DNA of 64,000 bases from Ecdyonurus torrentis. Taxonomy: Eukaryota; Arthropoda; Insecta; Ephemeroptera; Heptageniidae. The notes below the pieces were generated by a model. The model did no database searches and was not told where the DNA came from. It saw nothing but the letters and a program-made list of their open reading frames with translations. Numbering within the stretch: position 1 is the stretch's first letter; the number at the start of each line of letters is the position of its first letter. Positions 10,115 to 20,235 of this stretch are shown here, in pieces. Made by a program: the position numbers and the translations under genes. The DNA lies in assembly GCA_949318235.1 (NCBI GenBank), contig OX439133.1, positions 18,547,249 through 18,611,248 of the forward strand. The letters run 5' to 3'.

Positions 10115-10400
10115 GATTAAGCATACATATTAAAGTGGAAGCCATGTTGGATAACTCAATAACATGGGCTGCAAAGGAAAATAACTCATTTTGCCGGTTT
10201 AAAAATACCATGTAATTTTTTTTAGAGCTGATGATAGATTTAATTAGTATCTCAAGTATGTGAGAAAAATAATAATAATAATAATAAAAATTCAGTGATT
10301 TCCCAAAGAAAATAGCCAAAAAAGACGTGCTTCCTAAGTTGATCCATGTTATTCATGACTTCAGTATGGCGCCCAGGCGTATTATATATGACGTCATGAG
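10115..10400 (+). mobile_element. Family A element
   Basis: GCATACATATTAAAG to ATGACGTCATGAGG with all internal landmarks (TAACATGGGCTGC, AGTATCTCAAGTATGTGAGA, CCAGTATGGCGCCC). TGACGTCA at 10389. The terminal CACCCTATA is lost at the right. Confidence 0.65.
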
Positions 10401-10725
10401 GAACCTTCCTGCATAAAATAAAGGAAAACGAAGAAGAACCAATTGGTTTTCACGGTAGATTTTATAGCATACTCTAAGAGAGAACATTTTCTTGAATAAA
10501 TAGTTGAGTATTTATTATTTTTTAAGATCATCAAGTATTTTAATGAATTTTTTGAATCGCAAAATAACGTCACAGGTGTCAACTTTTCCTATGCAAGCAT
10601 GTAAGTAAACATCTATGACGTCATTTTTCATATATTAAAACTTAAATATAATATTAATGAAACCAAAAATTTGGATATCAATGAAATAAAATTACCACCT
10701 TAAATGTTGACTTCCTCATTGTTAT
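10401..10725 (+). repeat. Module S, copy 2
   Basis: Collinear with 5895-6215, including CATCTATGACGTCATTTTT at 10616 and GTTGACTTCCTCATTGTTAT just before family F. The first site is degenerate here (AACGTCAC). Confidence 0.6.
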
Positions 10726-10733
10726 AGTTTTAA

Positions 10734-11025
10734 GAAGGTAGGGGAGCGTAGATGGCAGCACGATATTTCCAACAGTAAATCATCAGCTGTTATCCAATAT
10801 GGCTGACTTTTTCTATTGAACAAGATACTACATACAAGATAAGGACACGCTCGACCAATCAGCGCTAAGCCAATCAGCGCCAGAGTTGAACGTCACGTGA
10901 TCAATATTGACCAATCACAATGCCGCTAAAATTTACATGGAACCAGTTGGTGTCGCTATCTTGTATGTAGTATCTATCTTGTATTGAAAAGTTCACTGTG
11001 CTGCCATCTACGCTCCCCTACCTCC
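10734..11025 (+). mobile_element. Family F element, reference copy
   Basis: 292 bp between TTAA at 10730 and TTAA at 11026. Inverted ends of about 35 bp: GAAGGTAGGGGAGCGTAGAT and ATCTACGCTCCCCTACCTCC. Inside are three CCAAT boxes (two in the form CCAATCAGCGC) and TCACGTGA, a promoter-like motif set. Non-coding. Confidence 0.8.
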
Positions 11026-11029
11026 TTAA

Positions 11030-11290
11030 ACGAACTTAATGGGATTCCCAAAAATATAATTATTTTGTCCAAGAACCTAATCGTGACGCCTTAAACATAT
11101 ATGAAAATTTTCAACTTATGCAACCCGCAACACTTTTTCTATTAACATCACTAGTCATGACGTCAGCAATAGTGCATGCATGTGTGGTTGACTACTTTAC
11201 AATTTAACGAGCTCTTTTTCAGTTACATTCGGGTAATAATGAACTTTTATTATGTTACTGGGTACCCTATTTTGTATGTATTGAAATAAA
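11030..11290 (+). mobile_element. Family C element
   Basis: CCCAAAAATATAATTATTTTG, TATGCAACCCGCAACAC, ATCACTAGTCATGACGTCAG, GCATGCATGTGTGG and GAGCTCTTTTTCAGTTACAT. Its right end is replaced by the next element. TGACGTCA at 11158. Confidence 0.65.
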
Positions 11291-11294
11291 AGAC

Positions 11295-11416
11295 TAGCTC
11301 TGGCCAAAAGTTCCCAAACGGGGCAGTGGCGGCCGCTTCGTTTTCTCATAAAGATAACATAGGGTGGTTGCGGGTAGCCTATGCAAATCATTCTCAAACA
11401 TTTGGCCAGAGCTGTA
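11295..11416 (+). mobile_element. Family Q: Tc1/mariner-like mini element
   Basis: Inverted ends AGCTCTGGCCAAAAGTT and AAACATTTGGCCAGAGCT with TA at both edges. GGCCAAAAGTTTGAGAA-type ends are characteristic of Tc1 elements, which duplicate TA. About 120 bp, so it is a non-autonomous derivative. One end of the same family is at 32151. Confidence 0.65.
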
Positions 11417-11439
11417 CTTGTTGTTAGGTTAGCTTTCTG

Positions 11440-11900
11440 TCTCTCTCCAAATGTTGTTTTATTACTTTTATTAGTTATTTATCACATGCATAATGCATTT
11501 AAATTTTATATCCATATAGAGTATGAAACCTGCATCAAATCAAAAATCAATTTTTAATTATTATATGTGTTGAAAATTAATAATAATAAATATAAAATAA
11601 AAAAATAAAAAAACGTTATAAAAGTAAATATAATAATAAAATGAACCTAAGTTTTTTTATTAAATATTTGTAAAGAAAAAAATTAATAATTTTATTAAAT
11701 AAATACGTATAAAATTAACTTTTAAATTTCGTTTGAACTATGGTGCGCAGTAAAATTAAAAGTAATAGAAACCAAACAAAAAATTAAAATACTTAAGAAT
11801 AGCACATCGTAAAACAAGCAAGCAAATTAAATCTTATTGCTGATCTCAGCAATACAACACTTTCATATAATATTTTTTACAATCTAATATTAATTAACTG
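11440..11900. repeat. AT-rich recurrent module
   Basis: Parallel to 5140-5545 and 19690-20235, ending TTAACTGCAACTTAAAGAATA immediately before family A. Includes GAACTATGGTGC, also found at about 20072. No gene is seen. Confidence 0.45.
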
Positions 11901-11902
11901 CA

Positions 11903-12135
11903 ACTTAAAGAATAAGAGTGTATATACATTCATGTTAAAGTCAACGCCATGTTGGATCACTTAATAACATGGGCTGCATAGGTATATAACTCACTTCAGT
12001 AGTTTAAAAATACTAAGCAATATTAAATTTCTTACATACTTGAGATATTTTCTCAACTTATGCGTCGATTTCCTATACAGCCAAGTTATTGAATGATCTA
12101 ACTCACTATCGACTTCAGCATGAATACTTAACATT
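11903..12135 (+). mobile_element. Family A composite fragment
   Basis: Left end of A (GTGTATATACATTCATGTTAAAG, CAACGCCATGTTGGATCAC) is fused after about 150 bp to its own inverted left end (AGTTATTGAATGATCTAACT, GCATGAATACTTA). The middle is deleted, leaving a small foldback. A similar derivative is at 20236-20486. Confidence 0.55.
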
Positions 12136-12139
12136 ATAT

Positions 12140-12574
12140 GTTAATAATATTAACCCGTGATGAAGTATGGTCTTTCATATTTATACAATTTTTTTCTCTT
12201 CGTGTTTACATTATATTCAATTATTTTTATTTCGACGTTATGTACTTATCCTCTCAATTTGTTCATGAAAGATACAGTATACGAGTATGTATACGCACTG
12301 CTGTGCGCTTTTGAATCTATTTCAGTATTTGCAACTAAGGCAACGTGTATTGTTATTCATTGGACTGATTACTAATAAATATATAATAATAAAATAATAA
12401 ATCATTAAAAATTAATAATATAAAATGGTATATAATATTAAATATCAAACAATAATATTTTACTGAAAATAATACTCAAAATTATAAAATTATTGAATAA
12501 AACTATAAAAATTTAAATATTATATATTTTGTTATTACTGCTTTTTATCTTTAAAAAAACAAGATAAAATAATA
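12140..12574. other. AT-rich stretch without gene
   Basis: Contains TTAACCCGTGATGAAGTATGGTCT, a phrase that recurs at about 17911, and an AT-rich module copy. The 72-codon frame at 12157 is hydrophobic by composition, but nothing supports it as a gene. Confidence 0.4.
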
Positions 12575-12834
12575 TTTTAAAGTTAACAGTGACAGCTATC
12601 AATGATAAAATTTTTAGTCCATGACTATCTATCTGATAAAAAAAAATTATTGAAATTAACATGGGCTCTTATGGGACTATAACTTCCAAAAATCATAATT
12701 TGAAAACAAGCATAAAAATCTTCGAAATTTTTACATTTTTGAAGATCCTAATGTATGACAGTGCAATAATTCAAATGTTTTTTTCTTTGTAACTTTTTAG
12801 TCAAATCCCGCAGTACCTGATATCCCACCTTAAA
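12575..12834 (-). mobile_element. Family B element
   Basis: Reverse copy: AACAGTGACAGCTATCA, GAAATTAACATGGGCTC, TATGGGACTATAACTTCC, AAATCCCGCAGTACCTGAT and CCCACC-TTAA at its left terminus on the minus strand. The other terminus is lost. Confidence 0.65.
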
Positions 12835-13105
12835 AAAACTTACTATAAGCAAAAAAAAAAAAAAAAAAAAAGTTTAATAGTTTGAAAACAGATTAAAAAG
12901 TTTTATTATTATTATTATTATATTATTATATTTTTTTACATTGATACTAAAAGTAGGAAATTATTTAATACCTGTATAAATTGCAACCAAATTAAATATT
13001 GCAAAATTTATTTTATGTTTGCAAAAATAACAAAAGAACAATTTGATAATATTTGTATATAATATTAACTGGTAGCAACTTAAATAATGATTTCACATTT
13101 CCAAA
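12835..13105. other. AT-rich spacer
   Basis: Poly-A tract at about 12850-12870 and short TTA repeats at about 12905. Ends with TAATATTAACTGGTAGCAACTTA, the usual prefix of family A. No gene is seen. Confidence 0.4.
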
Positions 13106-13107
13106 GT

Positions 13108-13413
13108 AAAGAGTGTATCCACATGACGTCCTAATGAATACGCTTTGACGCCATATTGGATCAATGTTCAACATTGCTCATCTTAGGACAAACTTTGTTT
13201 TTGGTTATTTTCTTTGAGAAATTACTTGATTTTTTGTTATTGTTATTTTTCTCACATACTTGAGATACTTAGTCAATCTATTAACAACTTCAATGCTCTC
13301 AAAAATATGGCATAGTATTTTTCAACCCGCAAAATTAGTTGTTTTCCTATGCTACCAATGTTATTGAGTGATCCAACTTGGCGTCGACTTTAACAAGAAT
13401 GAATACACCATAT
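13108..13413 (-). mobile_element. Family A element
   Basis: GTGTATCCACATGACGTCC to GAATGAATACACC in reverse, with CTTTGACGCCATATTGG, CTTGAGATACTTAGTCAA and ATCCAACTTGGCGTCGAC. Confidence 0.7.
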
Positions 13414-13780
13414 ATGCAATATAAATGAGATAGGAATAATTACAAACATTTTTTTTCTTTATAAACGTAGAACGTGATTGACTTAGACCGGAAATCGTTG
13501 TCACCATACTTTCACAATAATTTTTTGTACATTATTTCTAGCAAAACAAACAATATAATGTTCAAATAAAATCGAGTTAATTAAAAAAAAAATGAACTTT
13601 GTTCCGAAAAAAGTTTTAATAATAATTTTAAGTTTTAAAAAAGTTTGTGATTTGACTATAATTTTGAATGTCCTTATTTACATTTTATCTTTTAAGTGGA
13701 AAAGCTGTTAAATATTTGATCGTGTTTTCACATTTTTTACGTAGCTAAACTTTTATGTAACATTTCTTCTTTACTATGTG
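13414..13780. other. Unassigned AT-rich sequence
   Basis: No match to the repeat families I catalogued, no open frame of note and no RNA-like structure. Contains GACTTAGACCGGAAATCG, one of few GC-richer strings in this part. Confidence 0.3.
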
Positions 13781-14365
13781 TTAAAGTAGTTTGAACGAGT
13801 TTTGATATTATTTAAACGCCGCTTTAGTGTTACCTATAGATTCCTTATTTTTCTACGCTCCTATTGATGTAATAAAAAATACATTTAGTTCGAAACGCAA
13901 ATAAAAAAATAGCCGCAAAGTCGAGCATTTTCCTCATACAGCATTGGTTAATGGCTGAAAAAGCCATGCTCTTTTCACAGTAGATTATTCATATTTCTGC
14001 GAAAGTGTATTTAAATGGACTCAAAAACAGATAAATAAGCTCTTTGATAAACAAAGAAACTTTTAAAAGCATTAAACTAAATTTGGTTCGAAACGCACTG
14101 AGAACTTTGTGACTAAAAGAGCTGAAATTGAGAAAGTAATTCAATTATAGTTCCGAATGCGGTCGTAATCTCAGTGGCGCTGCAGTTGCTTAATCGTAGC
14201 GATCGCGGGAAAAACAATATAACCGTCAATTGAGCTCATAAACGTTAATGAAACTCTTGTAAATGTACATAAGTTGTATTAACTTCATTATAATTAATTA
14301 ATAATGCACTGAGAATCGAGACAAAGTGTTTCATTAGAAAATAGTTACAAAAAGCAATATATATC

Positions 14366-14557
14366 GATGTTAACCCGTCAAAGTGAGCGAACTACACTTT
14401 ACAAATTTCAGTTAAAATGAACGATCTACGTTTGACGCTTCTACGCATTTTAACAGCAGAACTATACGGGCGAACATGGAATTTGTAAAGTGTAGATCGT
14501 TCATTTTTCACAAAATTTGTAGTGTAGTGTAGTATGTTCATTTTGACGGGTAAGCAT
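14366..14557 (+). mobile_element. Nested hairpin element
   Basis: An insertion absent from the paired copy at about 885. Its ends are inverted: CGATGTTAACCCGTCAAAG and TTTGACGGGTAAGCATCG. The flanks read TATAT on each side, and the empty site in the paired copy is TATATATATA. Inner repeats AACTACACTTTACAAATT and AATTTGTAAAGTGTAGATCG are also inverted. Confidence 0.65.
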
Positions 14558-14591
14558 CGATATATAATTTGCTGGAAAATATTCTAGTGAC

Positions 14592-14650
14592 TTGACAGCA
14601 CAGTTGGTAGACCGCTGCTTTTACATGACGAGGGTCAGGGGATCGAGACT
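14592..14650 (+). other. tRNA-Lys-like segment (relict)
   Basis: AGCACAGTTGGTAGACC (A-box region), CTTTTACATG (anticodon-loop region), AGGGTCAGGGGATCGAGAC (variable loop and B box). Better preserved than at 799-858, but the anticodon stem does not pair. This suggests the TTAA element captured a tRNA or SINE head. Confidence 0.5.
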
Positions 14651-14754
14651 TGGTTAATGCAAAGTTTTTAATGATTAAATTAAAATCAAGTTAGCGCCAA
14701 ACTTCAAATAAATTTAAAATCAGCTGTTAACAACCTCGTTCAAACTACTTTAAT

Positions 14755-15165
14755 ATTATAATTTGCAAGCGTCTACTTTCCAAGAATATTATTCCGTCAC
14801 CTACTCTTTTAATATTTAAAATGGTTTGGTTTTAGGAAAGTTGTTATTCCTAATAGGACTGTCTAACTTCATTATACTTATTTATTTTTATTACTTTTGT
14901 TAGATATTACCAATCATAGCAAAAAATTTCATTAGACAATGGAAATGTAAATATATATGATTGTTAATTCGATCTCATCACAATTATTTGAAAGTAAAAT
15001 ATATAATAATTAAATATAAATTAAATAAATAAAAGCCATTATTTTACATTATCACATTTTACAAAATAATATTTTATTAATTAATTTGCATTTTGTAAAT
15101 AAAAATATTATAATTCAGTTATAAAATTTTTTACTTTGCTGCTGTGTAGTAAAACTTATCAAAAA
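14755..15165. repeat. AT-rich recurrent module
   Basis: TATATAATAATTAAATATAAA, TATCACATTTTACAAAATAATA and similar. No gene is seen. Confidence 0.4.
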
Positions 15166-15169
15166 TGTA

Positions 15170-15870
15170 ATCTCCAAATTTTAATTATTATTACGCTGAG
15201 AGCAAAAGCTGTTAAAGCAACCTAGAACCTACTTCACAACGTAACTTGTTCTTGCGCTAGTTTGGCGTGAATGAAAGTTGCTCTTTTTTTGTGTTGTAGT
15301 TGTAGTTTTAGTTGTTGTTGTTGTTGTTGTTGTTGCTCTCACTACTTGACGTAATATTTTACGTATGTAAAATGTTTTTACTGCTACAGGTTTGTAATAA
15401 AAAATATTTTTAAAAAATAAGAGTAACTATGGTAAAGGGGACAGTTTTCGACACCCTAACTAGTTTTCGGCAGCCTACTTTAACGTGTTTTTTTTACCCC
15501 AGAAAAATGCAATTTTTGATGATTTTTCGTGTCATACATATGAACCTCCCCTGCCTCCATAATTTTTCTCTAAGCTCAGCTGTGGGTGGTTTCCCCACAA
15601 AAAAATAAAGTGCCGAAAATTAGGGGTCTGCCGAAAACTGATCCATTTGCCATACCGCTTGCGCCATGCTAGTGTGAGAGCAAGTTGTAGCTGTGACGTA
15701 GGTTTGGAGTCAATAAGCGGCTATTGCTCCCTGCACATTAAAAATTAAAATTTTGTGATTGTGTTTTCGGGAGGTTTAATAACACGACGATCACTATATA
15801 AAGCCATCGTTGACAACTAATTAAAAAATAAGAATAAGAAACACTCTATAAATTGAAACCAAATTGAGAA
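15170..15870 (+). mobile_element. Family N palindromic repeat, copy 2 (interrupted)
   Basis: Collinear with 2660-3115: GAGAGCAAAAGCTGTTAAAG, AGAACCTACTTCACAACG, TGTAGCTGTGACGTAGGTT, CGTTGACAACTAATTAA. Contains a GTT microsatellite at about 15315 and is split by element O. Confidence 0.65.
15431..15650 (+). mobile_element. Element O nested in family N
   Basis: Inverted ends ATGGTAAAGGGGACAGTTTTC and GAAAACTGATCCATTTGCCAT. It splits family N exactly where copy 1 reads TTATTATACCG, consistent with a TA-type target duplication. Includes TTTTCGGCAGCC and GGGGTCTGCCG. Non-coding. Confidence 0.65.
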
Positions 15871-16089
15871 GTTTACTTTATTAAAGAACAGGCATATTAT
15901 ACACTTTTTTACGGTTTTACTTATAATAACATTAATTGAATGCAACTTACAAGCTAATATCATAATACAAAAGTATAGCATGGCGAGAGAGAGAAAAAAT
16001 GTGTAATTTCATTTCATATATTCTATAAAAGAGGTTATTGTCCTGATTCGATAGATATGTAAATTAGTATGTTTATTCAGTATTGTTAA

Positions 16090-16211
16090 TGGACCACTTG
16101 CATTGAAATGTTTTTAATTATTGCATCGTGTAAGTGAAAACAATATTTCCATAAGAAATGCATTGAGAATTTTTCAAATGATTTCAAAAAGTTCGTTCAT
16201 TGCAGGTGGCC
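16090..16211 (+). mobile_element. Family G mini element
   Basis: Inverted ends TGGACCACTTGCATTGAA and TTCATTGCAGGTGGCC. About 122 bp. Same family as 44311-44560 (paired) and 57460-57586. Confidence 0.65.
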
Positions 16212-16375
16212 TCCTAACATTTTTGAAATTTGAAAAGTGACGTCACGGTTGACAACTTATGAATGTAAACATAGGAAAAAGTTATTACCTGTGACGTCAT
16301 TTCGTGACTTTCAAAATATAAATAAAAATACTAAAGAAACTAAAACATTATAAAATAGCATATCTATCGATTTAC
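16212..16375 (+). repeat. Module S, partial copy 3
   Basis: Two perfect TGACGTCA sites (16238, 16292) about 54 bases apart, as in copy 1, with shared text CATAGGAAAAAGTTATTACC. Confidence 0.5.
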
Positions 16376-16377
16376 AC

Positions 16378-16691
16378 TAGGGCGTATCCACATGACGCCA
16401 TGACGTCATATTTAATGCGCTTGAAGGCCATACTGGAGTAATGAATAACATTGCTCGACATGGGACAAACATCAATTTTTGACAATTCCTTATGATATTC
16501 AATTAATTTTTGGTTAATAATATATTGCTCACATACTTGAGACACTTACTCAACCTATTAACACCATCAATGCCAAGATACAATCAATGCCATCAAAATT
16601 ATTGTTTACTATTTTTAAACTCGCAAAATGTGTTTTTCTTTCTTTCCCAAGTTATTGAGTGATCCAACATGGTGTCAACTTGAAATGCACC
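16378..16691 (-). mobile_element. Family A element
   Basis: GGGCGTATCCACATGACG ... ATCCAACATGGTGTCAACTT. TGACGTCA at 16400. Terminal TATAGGG is mutated. Confidence 0.65.
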
Positions 16692-17279
16692 GCTTTGCTA
16701 AGCATTTATTTAGGGTTGGTTTGAAGTTGACGGTTTTATATATTGACTGTTAAGAATACAGTAAACTTACAGGAGCTATAAAAACAATATTGTTTTTACA
16801 TGTGTTTTGTTAAACTTCGCAAATATGAAGTTTCAAGTAAAATTACATCGCAAAATGATACTTTATCATTTTGCAAGCTACGTAAATGCACCGTACTTCA
16901 TTAATTAACCCACTACGGCGTATGCAGCAAAGTTAGATATTATAATGAACGGATTTGCGTATGTAGATTGCGATTTATATATTACGTAATAGTTACGACT
17001 GAGATAGAGTTTTACTATGGTTTGAAGGTAAAGTTCTTATATATTAATTTTAGCATTCATAATCATTTTAATATTGAATTTGGGTTTTGGGCAGAATATG
17101 TATATTATTTTATTTGTACTCGACAGTTATTTGGTTAGGAAATATTTTGTTTGCTTTGTTATTTGCATACTTCGCATTGCTTAGAAGGTGTTCAGTATTG
17201 CAGCGAAAGAGGAGAAAAGTAAGTATTATTCCTTCCATCTCCAAAGTAGATGTTGCGCTTGCGCTTAGGAATATTCTCC
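16692..17279. other. Unassigned sequence
   Basis: No assigned repeat. Contains a short palindrome at about 16853-16876 (AAAATGATA / TATCATTTT). The open frames at 17087-17352 overlap on both strands and show no domain. Confidence 0.3.
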
Positions 17280-17289
17280 TCTGCTGAGG

Positions 17290-17600
17290 GAAAAAACGAG
17301 GTGTAGAGAACTCGGTAAAACGAATTAACTTGACTCTCCCAGCCACCGGCAACGGTGGCTAGTCTTCTGACAGAGAGCGGCTTCCTACCAAAGGCAGCCC
17401 AGTGTCTGAGAGTGCACTTGCGGTGTAACCACTGAGATTAATGTAGGTTGATCTAGAGAATCGGTACCTCTTGTGCGCAATTGCACCAGGCAGTAATAAG
17501 CCTTACCCGTGCGTACACGCGCGTGGCGAGAATTGAACACTTCTGCAGTGCATACGGGCGCAAGGCGAGCAACTTCACGTTTGTAATACTGATAATTACT
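17290..17600 (-). mobile_element. GC-richer island, possible tRNA-derived SINE
   Basis: The most GC-rich several hundred bases of the left part. On the minus strand GTGTTCAATTCTCGCC resembles a pol III B box and lies about 45 bases after TTGCTCGCCTTG, which loosely resembles an A box. No second copy is present here, so identity is weak. The 73-codon frame on the minus strand (17385-17606) has no domain I recognise. Confidence 0.3.
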
Positions 17601-17609
17601 CTGCAATTA

Positions 17610-18115
17610 AGAAACAAAGCAATTCGGTTTATAACAATTATGTAAAATTCTTATATTATATTTGAGACTACGGCACATGAGAAAATAAAGTATAATCTAA
17701 AAGGGGAAAAACACTGTTTAATTCAGTATTTAGTAAAGTATATGACCTGTTCCTATAGCTAATAAATAGGCAGGTAGTTATAAATATGCACACAACTACT
17801 AGACACCAAGCCAGCTGAGTATATCATATCCAGGGAAGTTGTGCTGTCATACTTTATAAACTCTTACACCATTTCATAACAGTATAAGTTATATAGTTTA
17901 TCAAAATATTAACCCGTGAAATTGTATGGTCTGCCTTATTTGTACAATTTTGTATTATCGATTCGTACTTATATTTAATTAATTTAATAATAGTTTTAAT
18001 TACTTCACCACTAAACTTACTAATTAAATCTTCTTCTATCAACACTAGTAGATATATAGTTCATTACTTTTAATAAAGAAGATGCACATGATATATCATA
18101 ACTTACTAACAATAA
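17610..18115. other. Unassigned AT-rich sequence
   Basis: Carries TTAACCCGTGAAATTGTATGGTCTG, related to about 12150. No gene or structured repeat is seen. Confidence 0.35.
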
Positions 18116-18119
18116 TATA

Positions 18120-18450
18120 TTAATTTTTTATTTTTGCTTGGTATTTTTTATGACGAATTTATTACAATACAGGCAGTCTGTGTGCTGTCTAATTTCATTC
18201 CACGTTAACAGTGTTATACACATTTATAAATTAAAGTGATTTAAAAATATCTTCAATTTCTAACATTGTCTACTCGACTATCAATGTATGCAGGAATAAT
18301 TATTGTTTAAAGTTTATATCACACGAATGATTAGATGTAATATATTAAAATTAAATATAAAATATTAAATATAAAACAAAGTTAGATGCAAAAATAAATT
18401 TAACATTAAATTTTACGCAACAATAACTTATTAATTTATTTAAAAATTAA
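18120..18450 (+). repeat. P module (right part) plus AT-rich module, copy 4
   Basis: GGCAGTCTGTGTGCTGTCTAAT and TCTAACATTGTCTACTCG match 3640-3720, then the AT-rich module. Start of composite block 3. Confidence 0.55.
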
Positions 18451-18454
18451 AAAA

Positions 18455-18755
18455 TTAAAAAAAAAAAATGCTATTTTGCTGAATTACATTTACATTAGCA
18501 TTAGTTATTTTCAAAAATGTAAAAATTTTAGGTCACCAGCCTACAATTTAAACTACTATTTTTGTAAGTTTTAATCCCATAAGAGCCAATGTTAATTTCA
18601 AAAATAATTATTTTATCTCTTATTTTATGGTCTAAAGTTTTAATAATTTTTATCATAGGTAGGAGTTACTAATAACTTTTAATTTAAATTATAAAATTGT
18701 GGAGTGATCTATTTAGATTTTGAGAAACAAGCCATACAAATACAACAGAACTCTT
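18455..18755 (+). mobile_element. Family B element in composite block 3
   Basis: AGGTCACCAGCCTACAAT, TCCCATAAGAGCCAATG, GAGAAACAAGCCATACAAAT. Closest in form to the copy at 8100. Confidence 0.6.
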
Positions 18756-18877
18756 TAAAATATTTATTTCGTTCATAATATATTTATTTCGTTCATATTA
18801 TGGTTGAAATATAGAAATAAGTTGTTGCTAATTCTACTAATTTCATTAAACTTTACAGTTTCATGTATACTGCTCTA

Positions 18878-19178
18878 ATAAAGGCATAGAACAAGTTAAA
18901 CAAAAAACTTGTGTTACACCTGTAATACTTGTGTGAGATACCTGAAAATCAACGTTGATTCGGCCTGAGTCATTGATTTCTAATCTCTTTTCTCTTCACA
19001 AAATGGCAGATGCAGTTTTATGACGCCACAGCTCGCTGGAATACTGGCGCGCGATAACAAGCGAGCTGTGACATCATAAAGCAGTTACTGCCATGCCGTG
19101 AATGTAAAACAAATTATAATTTAATGATTTTGTACAAAACTTACTGACAGTTGATGTTCAGTTATGTTAGGATATGTT
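18878..19178 (+). mobile_element. Family E foldback element
   Basis: AATAAAGGCATAGAACAAG to GTTAGGATATGTTTTAA with the inverted core TGACGCCACAGCTCGC / GCGAGCTGTGACATCA. Confidence 0.65.
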
Positions 19179-19230
19179 TTAAGACGGTAGGGGAGCGTAG
19201 ATGGCAGCACTGTGAAATTTTCATACGAAA
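19179..19230 (+). mobile_element. Family F terminus
   Basis: GACGGTAGGGGAGCGTAGATG then GGCAGCACTGTG. Only the left end survives. It is cut by the following family B element. Confidence 0.55.
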
Positions 19231-19231
19231 A

Positions 19232-19553
19232 AGTCAGCCAGGTGGGAATTTAGGTGCTACAAGATTTGACTAAAAAGTTGTAAAGAATGAAAAATCTGAG
19301 TTTCTGCACAGTGATACATTAGTATCTTGAAAATGTAAAAAAAATAAGGATCCACATGCTAGATTTCAGTAATGATATTTTTGCATTTTAGTTCCATAAG
19401 AGCCTATATTAATTTCATTAAATATTTTCTGTTATATCTGATGGCCACGGGTTCTGAAAATTTTATCTTAGGTAGCTGTTATTGTTAACTTTCCAATGGT
19501 ATCATAAAGTTGTGAAGTGTGCAATCCAACGGAATACAACCCTTTAACTTTAG
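19232..19553 (+). mobile_element. Family B element
   Basis: GCTACAAGATTTGACTAAAAAG, GGATCCACATGCTAGATT, TCCATAAGAGCCTATATT, then GGAATACAACCC-TTTAA at the right edge. Confidence 0.65.
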
Positions 19554-19559
19554 TTATAT

Positions 19560-20230
19560 TTCTTTTTACTTGCCTAATGCTTTAATTTGCATAATAATCA
19601 ATATTTTCCTCACAGACGAATAATTTAGTATAAAGACAAGGTGACGAAACATTAATTTATATATTTTTATAAATTTGGGGATTGAAAATTGTTTATATAA
19701 TAATTAAATATAAAATATTATAATTAAGAAATCATCATTATATATATATTTTAATTTAATACTTAAATTAATCTGTAATAAATATTTACTGAATATGTAA
19801 TAAAATTTTTTTATTTAGAGTAGATTTAAAGAAGATTTAAAGTAGTAACCATAAACCAAATGTATACAATGCACGAGTCATATTGTGTGATTTAAAATTA
19901 AATATATAAAAATTAAATATAAAATAATATTAATTTAATAAAATATATTTAAAATTGAATGTAATGTTAAAATTTACTTACAACTATTCTAATAAATATT
20001 TATCAATAAATTAACTTTATTTTTGTTAAATAAAAACGTAAAAATTTACTTTTAAATTATGTTTCAAATTGAACTATGGTGCACTAAATTAAAAAACTAG
20101 ATACTAAAAAATCAATATACTCGTACTTCAAAATGTTACATCGGAAAACAAGCATCTAAATTGAATCTGTTCCTAGTAATAGAACAGTAATACAAGATTT
20201 TTATTATAATATTAACTGACTGCAACTTAC
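19560..20230. repeat. AT-rich recurrent module, two tandem copies
   Basis: The module appears at about 19690-19800 and again at 19905-20050, each with TATAAAATTAAATATAAAATA and TAATGTTAAAATTTAC-like strings, ending TAACTGACTGCAACTTACAAG before family A. Confidence 0.45.
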
Positions 20231-20235
20231 AAGAT

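Larger units (their letters stand above)
13785..14749 (+). mobile_element. TTAA element with tRNA-like segment, copy 2
   Basis: Bounded by TTAA at 13781-13784 and about 14750-14753, with inverted ends AGTAGTTTGAACGAG and CTCGTTCAAACTACT. Total is about 965 bp including a 190-bp nested hairpin. The tRNA-like part lies about 100 bp from the right end. Non-coding. The paired copy at 695-1307 (opposite strand) allows collinear comparison, for example GAACTTTGTGACTAAAAGAG matches inverted 1138-1157. Confidence 0.7.

Noticed and set aside
11197..11397. Frame with the peptide CIGYPQPPYVI, also seen near 32170
   Set aside because: Similarity comes from the shared Tc1/mariner-like end, not from a protein.
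17087..17352. Overlapping 66- and 80-codon frames in opposite directions near a GC-richer island
   Set aside because: No domain, no splice or promoter support; mutual overlap suggests chance.
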